From the NCBI GenBank assembly GCA_964575975.1, contig CAZNTU010000003.1:1-64000 (forward strand): 64,000 nucleotides of DNA, read 5' to 3'. The position numbers were made by a program, and so were the translations under genes. The notes beneath the pieces were generated by a model that saw only the letters and a program-made list of their open reading frames with translations, searched no databases and had not been told where the DNA came from. This DNA comes from G963674505 sp964575975 (GTDB lineage Bacteria; Desulfobacterota; Desulfobacteria; Desulfobacterales; SKZT01). The number at the start of each line of letters is the position of its first letter. The stretch's first letter is position 1. Of the stretch, positions 24,185 to 32,346 are shown in pieces.

Positions 24185-24667
24185 ATGGATTCTTCAGTTA
24201 AAACGAAAACACTAGGCCTCCGGTCTGAAGCTGTCACGAGCAAGGTGTCCGAAACATCCGACCCGGTCGAGGCAAGTTCCCTGTTTTTAGGGTTGATGGG
24301 CAGTCCTTTCGATACTGATTGGACGACAACAGTGTTCCGTTTGTTGGATACGCTCTTAAAGCATAGAAAAAACGTCTGTGTATGGTGTTGCGGTTTCAGC
24401 ACGATGATTACCCAGACAACCGCGACAAGACCTCCTGATCCCATTCATCCCCATGCCTGGGATAGGGATAAGGTATATTCCATGTCCGAAATGGCGCAGG
24501 CCTTGCTGCACCGGCATCCGGAGCAACTTCGCTGGTGCGTTTGCCGATATTGCATGGAGGAACGCGGTGCGACAGCCCAAATCCCGGAGGTAGAAATTTT
24601 GCTGCCTTTCTCCTTTAATTCATACTTGAACCAAGCGGATCAAAGCCTTGTACTGGGGATTAAATAG
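24185..24667 (+). CDS. DsrE/TusD-like protein 2 with Cys-rich motif
   Basis: This 160-residue protein has FLGLMGSPFDTDWTTT followed by a helix and strand KNVCVWCCGFST, the first beta-alpha-beta of a DsrE fold. The segment LRWCVCRYCMEERGA holds three Cys near the site of the single active Cys of TusD/DsrE (consensus near VCxAAALRRG). Thirty-odd N-terminal residues are polar and probably disordered. With neighbours at 23845 and 24785 it would form a Tus-like sulfur relay. Alternatively it may bind metal by the CxCxxC spacing. Confidence 0.62.
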   Translation: MDSSVKTKTLGLRSEAVTSKVSETSDPVEASSLFLGLMGSPFDTDWTTTVFRLLDTLLKHRKNVCVWCCGFSTMITQTTATRPPDPIHPHAWDRDKVYSMSEMAQALLHRHPEQLRWCVCRYCMEERGATAQIPEVEILLPFSFNSYLNQADQSLVLGIK

Positions 24668-24784
24668 GGCCAGTGCGAAGGTATGGAAATTACCGTTTTC
24701 AGAGCTTGCGGATAACCAAGCTATGATCCGGGCGTCGCAAAAGCCGCGCCAAAAATGGCTTGACACAATGGGAAGTCATCGACC

Positions 24785-25180
24785 ATGAATCGATCGCCAA
24801 GGAAATCGGCCAGTTCGCTGGCCATCGTGGAGAAAGCATTTCGTGGCGCGTTGGAAGAACAATACGGCAATATTGTCTGGCTGTCCGAATGCATGAGAGC
24901 CATGAAGGCAAGTCACAACCTGTTACTCTGTGGCAATGCCGTCGCCGCCAGCTTTGTCCGGCAACAGCAACAACATATGGTAATCGGGGACTTACATGTA
25001 AAGACCCTGAGCCATTTCAGCAAATCTGTTTCAGATCTCATCTCGCGGGGTGGACGGGTCTGGGTTCTGGAATCGGATCTGGCCCGGTTCAAAAGCCAAC
25101 ACCAGATAGTTCCTGGTGTAGAAATAGCAACGTCCATGGCACGCCTGTGCATGGAACACGACAAGGTGTGGTTTTGGTAA
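24785..25180 (+). CDS. DsrE/DsrF-like protein 3
   Basis: The 131-residue protein includes AFRGALEEQYGNIVWLSEC, SHNLLLCGNAVAASF, a central helix LSHFSKSVSDLISRGGRVWVLESDL and GVEIATSMARLCMEHDKVWFW. Alternating strands and helices and the loop-Gly-Val-Glu-Ile end fit the DsrE/F fold. The usual N-terminal strand is short or missing, and 118 bases without a clear gene precede it, so the real start is uncertain. It completes a trio of DsrE-like genes. Confidence 0.55.
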   Translation: MNRSPRKSASSLAIVEKAFRGALEEQYGNIVWLSECMRAMKASHNLLLCGNAVAASFVRQQQQHMVIGDLHVKTLSHFSKSVSDLISRGGRVWVLESDLARFKSQHQIVPGVEIATSMARLCMEHDKVWFW

Positions 25181-25213
25181 TTTTCAACTCTTAATTAAGG
25201 AAAGGAACATCCG

Positions 25214-25627
25214 ATGTACATTGTCATTTGGTTGATTTGCGCGGCGGTAAACATTGCGATTGCGCTGCTGCACATATATATCGTTTATCAGGGAGCGCCT
25301 GCCTACAGATCCTTCGGTGCCGGCGAGTGGATGGCGGCAAAAGCAGAACAGGGGTCGAAAATTCCGGGCACGGTTACAATGGCCATTGCCGGTGTGTTTA
25401 TTCTTTTTGCTTTTTACAACCTTGCCGGCGCAAAAATCGTTTCCATGCCCTTTTCGCGTTATATTCTCCTCGCTATTTCATCGGTTTTTCTGTTGAGGGG
25501 ATTGATTGTCGTGACCTTTCCATTCTGGCCGGTAAAACCCACGGCCTTCAGCAAAATCACTGCGGCAATTTCCCTGATAATCGGATTTTTGCATGCCACG
25601 GGTTTTTTATTGCTCGTTCCCGAATAA
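25214..25627 (+). CDS. Small inner-membrane protein with four predicted helices
   Basis: The 137-residue protein has hydrophobic segments at about residues 2-24, 52-73, 81-103 and 112-135, with a short soluble loop containing GAGEWMAAKAEQGSKIP between the first two. No family recognised. It starts after AAGGAAAGGAACATCCG and lies 46 bases before the MMPL exporter gene, so it may be an export-associated protein. No catalytic motif is evident. Confidence 0.75.
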   Translation: MYIVIWLICAAVNIAIALLHIYIVYQGAPAYRSFGAGEWMAAKAEQGSKIPGTVTMAIAGVFILFAFYNLAGAKIVSMPFSRYILLAISSVFLLRGLIVVTFPFWPVKPTAFSKITAAISLIIGFLHATGFLLLVPE

Positions 25628-25673
25628 ATAGGAGATCGCTAAAGCCGCATTCGCCATAAAAGGAGTATTAAAA

Positions 25674-28013
25674 ATGACTTACTTTGAGCAACATATCGGC
25701 AAAATCGCCATCAAATATCGCTGGTGGATCGTGCTCTCCGGCATCGTATGCGTTTGCCTTGCCGGATTCGGCATGCAGTATCTTTCGTTTTCCAACGATT
25801 CACGGGTTTTCTTCAGTGAGGCGAACCCTCAATTGAAGGCGCTGGAAGCTCTTGAAGACACCTTTACCAAAGACAACAATGTTTTTTTTGCCCTTGCACC
25901 CAAAAACGGCGATGTTTTTACGAACAGGACTCTTGCCGCCGTGGAAGACCTTACCCGGCAGTGCTGGAAAATTCCCTATTCAAGCCGTGTGGATTCAATC
26001 ACCAACTTCCAGCACACTTATGCGCTGAACGATGATCTTATCGTTGAAGACCTTGTATCGAATGCAAATGCACTTTCGGTTGAAGAGACCCGACGAATCC
26101 GAGATATTGCACTTTCCGAAATACTACTGGTCAATCGCCTGGTGTCTTCGTCAGGGCATGTCACTGGCGTCAACGTCAATATTCTCAAGGAAGCGAAAAA
26201 AGAGGATGGAAAAATCGCCACCGTTGTTGTGGATGATGTACGGAAAATAACTCGGCTGTTTAAGGAGGCTCACCCTGATATTGACGTCTATCTGACGGGT
26301 ACGATCATATCGGACAAAGCTTTTGAAGAGGCCAGCAAAAGCGATATGAGCATTCTGATTCCAATCATGTTCGGAATGCTCGTTCTTTTCATGGGCATCG
26401 CACTCCGCTCCGCGAGCGGCACAATCGCCACCATGGTCGTCATTGTCTTTTCCATAGTTTGCGGACTTGGTTTAGCGGGATGGGCGGGCATTGTCATCAC
26501 AGCCCCATCTTCCAATACTCCGATGATCATCATGACACTGGCGGTGGCCGATAGTATCCATGTCCTTGTGCGGGTTCTTCATAACATGAAACATGGCATG
26601 TCTAAAAACGAAGCTATCAAGGAATCCATCAAAATTAATTTCCAGCCTGTTTTTCTCACAAGCCTGACAACGTCGATCGGGTTTCTGACAATGAATTTTT
26701 CGGATGTCCCTCCCTTTCATGACCTGGGCAATATCGTTGCCATGGGTATTACGGCGGCATTTTTATTTTCCATAGTATTTTTACCTGCCTTGACGAGCAT
26801 CCTGCCGATCAGGGTTAAAAAGACAAGCCGGGAACAAGCTGGAACCTCCTGTGACGGGATTGCCCGGTTCAATATCAAATACCGGCGCTTCCTTTTGCCT
26901 GGGTTGCTGGTATTGTCGCTACTAATCTCTATGGGGATTTTCAATATCGAACTGAATGACAACTTTTTGAAGTATTTCGACCATCGGTACGAATTCAGAA
27001 GGGCCACTGATTTCATGGAAAAGAACCTTTCCGGGATTCATGTCATTGAATATACGCTTGATAGCGGCCAAATCAACGGTATTCACAATCCGGAATATTT
27101 GAATACAGTAGATAAATTCGCCCAGTGGTATCGAACACAACCCGATGTCGTCCATGTTAACAACATCGCCGATATTATCAAGCGGCTCAATAAGAATATG
27201 CACAATGACGATTCGTCATTTTACCGTATTCCCCAAAACCAAGAATTGGCCGCTCAATACTTTTTGCTTTATGATATGTCCCTCCCCTTTGGGCTGGACC
27301 TGAACAACCAGATCAATGTCGACAAATCTTCCAGTCGTATGACTGTCACCATGAAAGACGCGTCATCCGCAAAAATCCGGGAAACCGATGAAAGAGCGCG
27401 GCAATGGCTGACGAACAATGCACCCAAAGAGATGTTTACCTACGGGACAGGCCTTGATGTGATTTTTGCCCATATATCGCAGAGAAACATCAGAACCATG
27501 CTGGTGGGATCATTTGGCGCCCTGGCCATGATTTCGGCTATCATTATGCTTGCTCTTCGAAATGTCAAACTGGGGATCGTCAGCCTGATACCCAATCTTC
27601 TACCGGCATTGATAGCTTTGGGTGTTTGGGGAATTACGGCATCCCGGGTGGGACTCGCGCTGACAATCATGATGTCGCTCACTCTGGGCATTATTGTGGA
27701 TGACACTATCCATTTCATGAGCAAATACCTTCGGGCGCGGCGGGAATACGGCATGCCCGCCCCGGAGGCTGTAAAATACGCGTTCAATACCGTGGGGACA
27801 GCTCTTTGGGCAACCACCCTTATTCTGTCCGCCGGCTTTATAGTATTGTCATTTTCGGGTTTCAAAATGAATTCGGACTTGGGCATAATGACAACGATTA
27901 CTCTCATTTTCGCCCTTGGGCTGGATTTCTTTTTATTGCCGGCAGTGCTGATGAAAGCAGAAGGAGAAGCAGATGAAAAACATCTTGTTGTCAAAGGAGA
28001 AGCATATGAATAA
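25674..28013 (+). CDS. MMPL/RND family inner-membrane exporter
   Basis: The 779-residue protein has the RND duplication: a first membrane helix near residue 20, a large periplasmic domain, then a bundle of helices (about 220-400) with GxxD-type SNTPMIIMTLAVADSIH, a repeat helix near 410 with a second periplasmic domain, and a final bundle with MMSLTLGIIVDDTIHFMSKYL. The Asp residues of AVADS and VDDT are typical proton-relay positions. Proteins of this size without partner fusion proteins export lipids, hopanoids, mycolates or polyenes. Here it probably moves the cluster product from the inner membrane to the carrier at 28006. Confidence 0.9.
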   Translation: MTYFEQHIGKIAIKYRWWIVLSGIVCVCLAGFGMQYLSFSNDSRVFFSEANPQLKALEALEDTFTKDNNVFFALAPKNGDVFTNRTLAAVEDLTRQCWKIPYSSRVDSITNFQHTYALNDDLIVEDLVSNANALSVEETRRIRDIALSEILLVNRLVSSSGHVTGVNVNILKEAKKEDGKIATVVVDDVRKITRLFKEAHPDIDVYLTGTIISDKAFEEASKSDMSILIPIMFGMLVLFMGIALRSASGTIATMVVIVFSIVCGLGLAGWAGIVITAPSSNTPMIIMTLAVADSIHVLVRVLHNMKHGMSKNEAIKESIKINFQPVFLTSLTTSIGFLTMNFSDVPPFHDLGNIVAMGITAAFLFSIVFLPALTSILPIRVKKTSREQAGTSCDGIARFNIKYRRFLLPGLLVLSLLISMGIFNIELNDNFLKYFDHRYEFRRATDFMEKNLSGIHVIEYTLDSGQINGIHNPEYLNTVDKFAQWYRTQPDVVHVNNIADIIKRLNKNMHNDDSSFYRIPQNQELAAQYFLLYDMSLPFGLDLNNQINVDKSSSRMTVTMKDASSAKIRETDERARQWLTNNAPKEMFTYGTGLDVIFAHISQRNIRTMLVGSFGALAMISAIIMLALRNVKLGIVSLIPNLLPALIALGVWGITASRVGLALTIMMSLTLGIIVDDTIHFMSKYLRARREYGMPAPEAVKYAFNTVGTALWATTLILSAGFIVLSFSGFKMNSDLGIMTTITLIFALGLDFFLLPAVLMKAEGEADEKHLVVKGEAYE

Positions 28014-28794
28014 AGCGTTGTCGATTCTAATAGGTATCCTGTTGATGCTACCCCAGCAGTTAAAAGCCGAAAATCCGGAAGAAAAGGGACTTTGGGTTGC
28101 GACACAGGCTGACCTCAGGGATGAAGGCTTCGAGGATTACAAAGCCAACGTAGAAATGATCCTCAAAAACAGGCACGGTCAGGAAAGCCTTCGAGCCATG
28201 CGGATCAGTGCCAAGGAAGTGGAAAACGACGGCGACAAGAGCATTACTGTATTTGACAATCCCGGAGATGTCAAGGGAACCGCTTTGTTGACCTACACCC
28301 ACAAGGCCGGCGATGACGACCAGTGGCTTTATCTGCCGGCACTTAAACGAGTGAAACGGATCAGTTCAAGCAATAAGTCAGGATCGTTCATGGGCTCCGA
28401 GTTTGCCTATGAAGACATAGCAAGCGAGGAAATCGAAAAGTTCACCTACAAGTGGCTACGGGATGAAGCATACAACGGACACGATTGTTACGTTGTTGAA
28501 CGGTATCCGGTGGACCGGGAAAACTCGGGATATATCCGGCAAGTAGTATGGTTCGACAAAGAAGAGTTCAGAATTCACAAAATAGAGTATTATGATCGAA
28601 AAGACTCTCATTTAAAGACCTACACCGCAGACGAATACAGTCAATACATAGACAAGTACTGGCGGCCCGGCAAAATGGAGATGGTCAACCATCAGAATGG
28701 CAAATCCACATTTCTTATATGGTCGGATTACATGTTCCGGACAGGACTCGAAGACCATGATTTTACCCAAAGCAGCCTGAAAAGGACGAGATGA
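28006..28794 (+). CDS. Periplasmic outer-membrane lipoprotein-sorting (LolA-like) protein
   Basis: The 262-residue protein starts with a signal peptide (NKALSILIGILLMLPQQLKA, cleavage near residue 21). The mature part reads like LolA-type carriers: strand-rich, with DQWLYLPALKRVKRIS, SNKSGSFMGSEFAYEDI and NHQNGKSTFLIWSDY. Such proteins are regularly encoded after an RND exporter and carry a hydrophobic ligand across the periplasm. ATG 28006 follows AAGGAG by six bases; a further ATG at 27973 inside the exporter gene would spoil the signal peptide. Confidence 0.87.
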   Translation: MNKALSILIGILLMLPQQLKAENPEEKGLWVATQADLRDEGFEDYKANVEMILKNRHGQESLRAMRISAKEVENDGDKSITVFDNPGDVKGTALLTYTHKAGDDDQWLYLPALKRVKRISSSNKSGSFMGSEFAYEDIASEEIEKFTYKWLRDEAYNGHDCYVVERYPVDRENSGYIRQVVWFDKEEFRIHKIEYYDRKDSHLKTYTADEYSQYIDKYWRPGKMEMVNHQNGKSTFLIWSDYMFRTGLEDHDFTQSSLKRTR

Positions 28795-29969
28795 GAGCAA
28801 ATCTGTATTGCGTGTTGATATTGCTCGCAATGGCTGTTAACGCCATCGCCCATGAATTTTCCGGCTATATCGAAGGAGAAGTCATATATTTTCCAGGCGA
28901 GTCGCTGTATGCCGGACAACGTGAAAATACAGCCTCCCTGGCGGCCAAAGCTGAATACTATCACAACCTTACCGATGATCTGTCGTTCGTTTTTACCCCC
29001 TTTGCGCGAATTGACGCTGCCGACTCCCAAAGAACTCATTTTGATATTCGCGAACTCAATTTTTTGCGGGTGTGGGACAACATTGAGTGCCGCATAGGTA
29101 TCGGAAAGGTCTTTTGGGGGGTAACCGAATTTGTCCATCTGGTCGATATTATCAACCAGACCGATGCTGTCGAGAGCATTGACGGCGAAGAAAAACTCGG
29201 ACAACCCATGGTGCAGATTTCAGCTCCGACCCAGGCCGGCACATTTACTTTCTTTCTTTTACCCTGGTTCAGGGAACGAAAATACCCTGGTGAAAACGGG
29301 CGGCTGAGAACCTCGTGGGTTGTGGATACGGAAAATCCCATATATGAAAGCGGGGCAGAGGAGCACCACCTGGATGTAGCGGCCCGTTATAGTCTCTCTG
29401 TTGATTGTGTGGATCTAGGACTCTACCGATTTATTGGAACAGGCCGGGAACCCACTTTGATTCCCAATCCGGAAGATCAAAGCATTACCCCTTTTTATCA
29501 GCAGATTTCACAGACAGGCATGGATTTGCAGATCACCACAGGTCCTTGGCTTTTAAAATTGGAGGCCATTCACCGGACCGGTCAGGGCGATTCATTTTTC
29601 TCGTTTGTCAGTGGATTTGAATACACCATGCCCATCGACTTTGCTGGATATCGGCCGGACCTGGGAATTCTGGGCGAATTTGCCTACGACAGTCGCGGGG
29701 ACGATGCCGCCTCATTTTATGAAAACGATATCATGTTCGGACTGAGGCTGTCTCTGAATGATATGGATAGTTCAAAACTTTTGCTCGGCGTGATCAAGGA
29801 TATAAAGAATTCGTCCGCCCTGTTTACCCTCGAAGCCAGCCGGCGGTTCGGAAAACGCTGGGAGGCTATTCTGGAAGCGAACATATTGTCAAATGTGGAC
29901 GACGAGGATCTGTTATTCGACATGCTGGATGACGACCACATCGTTTTTAAAACCAAGTATTATTTCTAA
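28791..29969 (+). CDS. Predicted outer-membrane beta-barrel protein
   Basis: The 392-residue protein has a signal peptide (YCVLILLAMAVNAIA, cut near residue 20). The mature chain alternates polar and hydrophobic residues, with aromatic girdles and strand ends such as FSGYIEGEVIYF, DLSFVFTPFARID and a last residue Phe in HIVFKTKYYF, typical of outer-membrane barrels. It resembles DUF1302/alginate-export-like partners of RND plus LolA-like pairs. It overlaps the previous gene by four bases. Probable role: final passage to, or insertion at, the outer membrane. It ends the cluster operon. Confidence 0.8.
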   Translation: MRANLYCVLILLAMAVNAIAHEFSGYIEGEVIYFPGESLYAGQRENTASLAAKAEYYHNLTDDLSFVFTPFARIDAADSQRTHFDIRELNFLRVWDNIECRIGIGKVFWGVTEFVHLVDIINQTDAVESIDGEEKLGQPMVQISAPTQAGTFTFFLLPWFRERKYPGENGRLRTSWVVDTENPIYESGAEEHHLDVAARYSLSVDCVDLGLYRFIGTGREPTLIPNPEDQSITPFYQQISQTGMDLQITTGPWLLKLEAIHRTGQGDSFFSFVSGFEYTMPIDFAGYRPDLGILGEFAYDSRGDDAASFYENDIMFGLRLSLNDMDSSKLLLGVIKDIKNSSALFTLEASRRFGKRWEAILEANILSNVDDEDLLFDMLDDDHIVFKTKYYF

Positions 29970-30043
29970 CCTGAATTGGACAAAGGCGAAGACTCGGAAC
30001 GGAATAAAACCGGTCCGAAAAACGGACATCGAAATATCGTCGT

Positions 30044-30057
30044 TTTCATCACCCCGA
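30044..30057 (+). repeat. Third copy of the inverted-repeat end motif
   Basis: GTTTTCATCACCCC here matches ATTTTCATCACCCC at 5327-5340 and, inverted, GGGGTGATAAAAAT at 4915-4928. The preceding ATATCGTC also resembles the sequence beside the left copy. It sits just beyond the last cluster gene. No partner end was found nearby. Confidence 0.4.
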
Positions 30058-30129
30058 GTTCCGCCTCCAGGAGGGAATAAGGTCCGGGATTCAACGACAT
30101 ATGGTTAGTATTGGCTACCTTTTCCCTGA

Positions 30130-30169
30130 GGGGACAAGCCGGAAAATCCGGTTTGTCCCCTTTTTTTTT
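30130..30169 (+). terminator. Strong Rho-independent terminator closing the cluster
   Basis: GGGGACAAGCCGG at 30130-30142 pairs with CCGGTTTGTCCCC at 30148-30160 (13 pairs, one G-U) around a five-base loop, followed by nine T. It lies 160 bases after the last cluster gene and points rightward, so it very likely ends the biosynthetic transcript. Confidence 0.92.
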
Positions 30170-30212
30170 ATCAATGCCACTTCTTCCAGATTCACGGCTA
30201 ATTTGTTAGACA

Positions 30213-30560
30213 TTATCCGGATTCGTGTCCGCGCGTCAGCGGGTCTTTGGAACCTTGCCGGCGGCTTCGGTCTTTCGAGCTTCGGCGTATCTTACGGATG
30301 TGATGGGCGATGTTGGCCAGCGTCAGGCGTATCAGTCCGTAGCGTGCGTTCTCCGAGCACAGCGGGGTTCCGTCATCGACGAGCCGAGCGGAAAATCGTG
30401 ACCGTTTTGGATGGCTGTCAAATTGTAGCGGCGATCTCCGAAGACGAAGGTTTTTCGGACATGATCCCGGCGGAAGGTGGCGGTCGGGATAGTGTAGAGC
30501 CTGTCGTGAAATCCGAGAGTCCTCGTCAAACAGATCGAAGAACAGAACAACTTGGCACAG
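30213..30560 (-). pseudogene. Decayed DDE transposase fragment, right edge of island
   Basis: Minus-strand frames contain RLYTIPTATFRRDHVRKT, FVFGDRRYNLTAI and NGHDFPLGSSM, then in another frame ENARYGLIRLTLANIAHHI. The order and residues match the remnant at 1-330 (RLYGSPTAEWRRDH, FKFGDRY, NGHDFPLITVM). The part between is deleted and the frame is broken. The same family in the same orientation at both ends of the cluster suggests the cluster entered or moved between two copies. Confidence 0.6.
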
Positions 30561-30582
30561 CAAAAATTCGCCTGAAAACCCA

Positions 30583-32106
30583 TTATCGAAACAATTGATA
30601 CTCCACGGCGTACTTTTTCGCCTTGTAGCTGAATTTCCGGACGGTCGTTTTCAGGAGCCCGGCGGCGTTGGTGATGTTTCCGCGGGTGTTTTTCAAAGCG
30701 TCGATGATCATCTCCTTCTCGATGTTCGCCACGGCCTCCTCGAGGGACTGGGCCGGCAAAGTGTCCGATTCCGCGCCGGTCTGGAGCGTCGGAGGGAGGT
30801 GGTAGCTGTGGACTACGCCCTCCTCGCACAGCAGCACGGCGCGCTCGATGCAGTTTTCCAGCTCTCTCACGTTTCCGGGCCAGTGGTACGCCATCAGCAT
30901 GTCGATGGCGGGCGTGGAGAAGCGGCGGATGTCCTTGTCGTTTTCCCTCGCGTATTTTTCCAGGAAATAGTCCGCCAGCAGCAGGATGTCCGTCTTGCGC
31001 TCGCGCAACGGGGGAAGATAGATGGGGAAAACGTTCAGCCGATAATAGAGGTCTCCCCGGAAAGACTCCTCCTCGACCGCCTCTTCCAGATTCTTGTTGG
31101 TGGCGGTGATGATCCGGACGTCGGCCTTCAAGGTCTTGTGTCCCCCCACCCTCTCGAACTCCCTTTCCTGCAACACCCGCAGAAGCCTGACCTGCACGTC
31201 CAGGCCGATGGAGCCGATCTCGTCCAGGAACAGCGTTCCCTTGTCCGCCAGTTCGAACTTGCCCAGCTTCTTGTTGATCGCCCCGGTGAAAGAGCCCTTT
31301 TCGTGCCCGAACAGCTCGCTTTCGATCAGGTTCGTCGGCAGGGCGGCGCAGTTGACCTTCACGAAAGGGCCTTTGGCGCGGAGGCTGTTGTAATGGATCG
31401 AATTGGCCACCAACTCCTTTCCCGTTCCGCTTTCCCCCCTTATCAGGACTGTGGCGTTGCTTCTCGAAACCTGGGAGATCATCTGGAAAACCTCCCGCAT
31501 TTTGTTGCTGTTTCCCACGATGTTGGTGAACCGGTACTTGTTTTCCAGCTCCGTTCTAAGCCGCGCGTTTTCTTTCCGAAGCTGTTCCTTTTCCAGGCGA
31601 ATGTTTTCCAGGTTGATGGCGTGGCGGGCGATCATGGTGGCGATTACAGACAGGAGCTTTTCCCCCTCCTGAAGGGGAAAATCCTCCTCGTACGGACGGT
31701 CCACGCTCAAGGCGCCGATGACTTCGTTTCCCTTCTTCACGGGGACGCAGATGAAGGACAACTCTTCGTCCAACTTCGGCTTTCTGGTCGCGGTCCGGTT
31801 CAAGAAATGAGGCTCCTCGCTGATCTTGGGAATCGAGACCGGCTTTCCGGTCTGGATGACCCGTCCCGTGATCCCCTCGCCAAGTTTGTATTTCACCCTT
31901 TCCATCGCGCTTTTGGAGATGCCGTGGGCCACCTCGATGTTGATTTCGTTCCGGACCGGATTCAGGATGGTCACCGTGCCCCGCACCATGTCGAGTCTGC
32001 TGGAGAGAAGATCCAGCACCTTGTAGAGAGCCTTTTTCAGTTCCAGATGCTCGTTCAGCGTTTCGCTGATTTCGTACAGAAGGGTTACTTCCTCTATTGT
32101 TTTCAT
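30583..32106 (-). CDS. Sigma-54-dependent transcriptional activator (GAF-AAA-HTH)
   Basis: The 507-residue protein has a GAF domain at about 20-165, an AAA+ domain at about 190-430 (Walker A RGESGTGKE, Walker B TLFLDEIGSI, RVGGHKTLKADVRIITATN) and a C-terminal Fis-type helix-turn-helix (NITNAAGLLKTTVRKFSYKA). The sigma-54 contact loop reads GSFTGA rather than GAFTGA. This is the NifA/FhlA layout: a signal bound by GAF controls ATP-driven open complex formation. ATG 32106 was chosen because the GAF lead MKTIEEVTLLYEIS is conserved in such proteins. It is divergent from the PhaR-like gene; its target is unknown. Confidence 0.88.
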   Translation of the reverse strand: MKTIEEVTLLYEISETLNEHLELKKALYKVLDLLSSRLDMVRGTVTILNPVRNEINIEVAHGISKSAMERVKYKLGEGITGRVIQTGKPVSIPKISEEPHFLNRTATRKPKLDEELSFICVPVKKGNEVIGALSVDRPYEEDFPLQEGEKLLSVIATMIARHAINLENIRLEKEQLRKENARLRTELENKYRFTNIVGNSNKMREVFQMISQVSRSNATVLIRGESGTGKELVANSIHYNSLRAKGPFVKVNCAALPTNLIESELFGHEKGSFTGAINKKLGKFELADKGTLFLDEIGSIGLDVQVRLLRVLQEREFERVGGHKTLKADVRIITATNKNLEEAVEEESFRGDLYYRLNVFPIYLPPLRERKTDILLLADYFLEKYARENDKDIRRFSTPAIDMLMAYHWPGNVRELENCIERAVLLCEEGVVHSYHLPPTLQTGAESDTLPAQSLEEAVANIEKEMIIDALKNTRGNITNAAGLLKTTVRKFSYKAKKYAVEYQLFR

Positions 32107-32251
32107 GAAAATCGTCCGCGCTTGCCTTTTGATAGAATGTTGTTCTTTCTTTTTTCCCAATGTTCCACAATTGGGTCAAGATACCAAATCCTTGCATAAA
32201 ATCAACAATTGTTTGGCAAAGGATTACAATTTCGTATCGTATGGAAAGAGC

Positions 32252-32280
32252 TTGACATCCATAACGCACCGCGTCATATT
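32252..32280 (+). promoter_or_regulatory. Sigma-70-type promoter for the PhaR-like gene
   Basis: TTGACA at 32252-32257 and CATATT at 32275-32280 are separated by 17 bases. The site is 66 bases before the PhaR-like start, in the 240-base gap between two divergent genes. Confidence 0.6.
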
Positions 32281-32346
32281 CGGTCGTCGGACTTTCCGTA
32301 AATTTCGCTTTTAAAAATTTTTCGGCAATTGACAAGGGAGGCGCTC

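Noticed and set aside
24668..24784. Short open frames between the second and third DsrE-like genes
   Set aside because: Frames of 10-22 codons with no ribosome binding site; more likely the untranslated or decayed 5' part of the third gene.
30101..30598. Plus-strand open frame of 165 codons after the cluster
   Set aside because: It starts inside the terminator region and runs antisense to the transposase remnant; composition is Arg/Ser-rich with no motif.
30595..32199. 534-codon plus-strand frame opposite the sigma-54 activator
   Set aside because: It is antisense to a protein with full AAA+ motifs; high GC third positions keep the opposite frame open.
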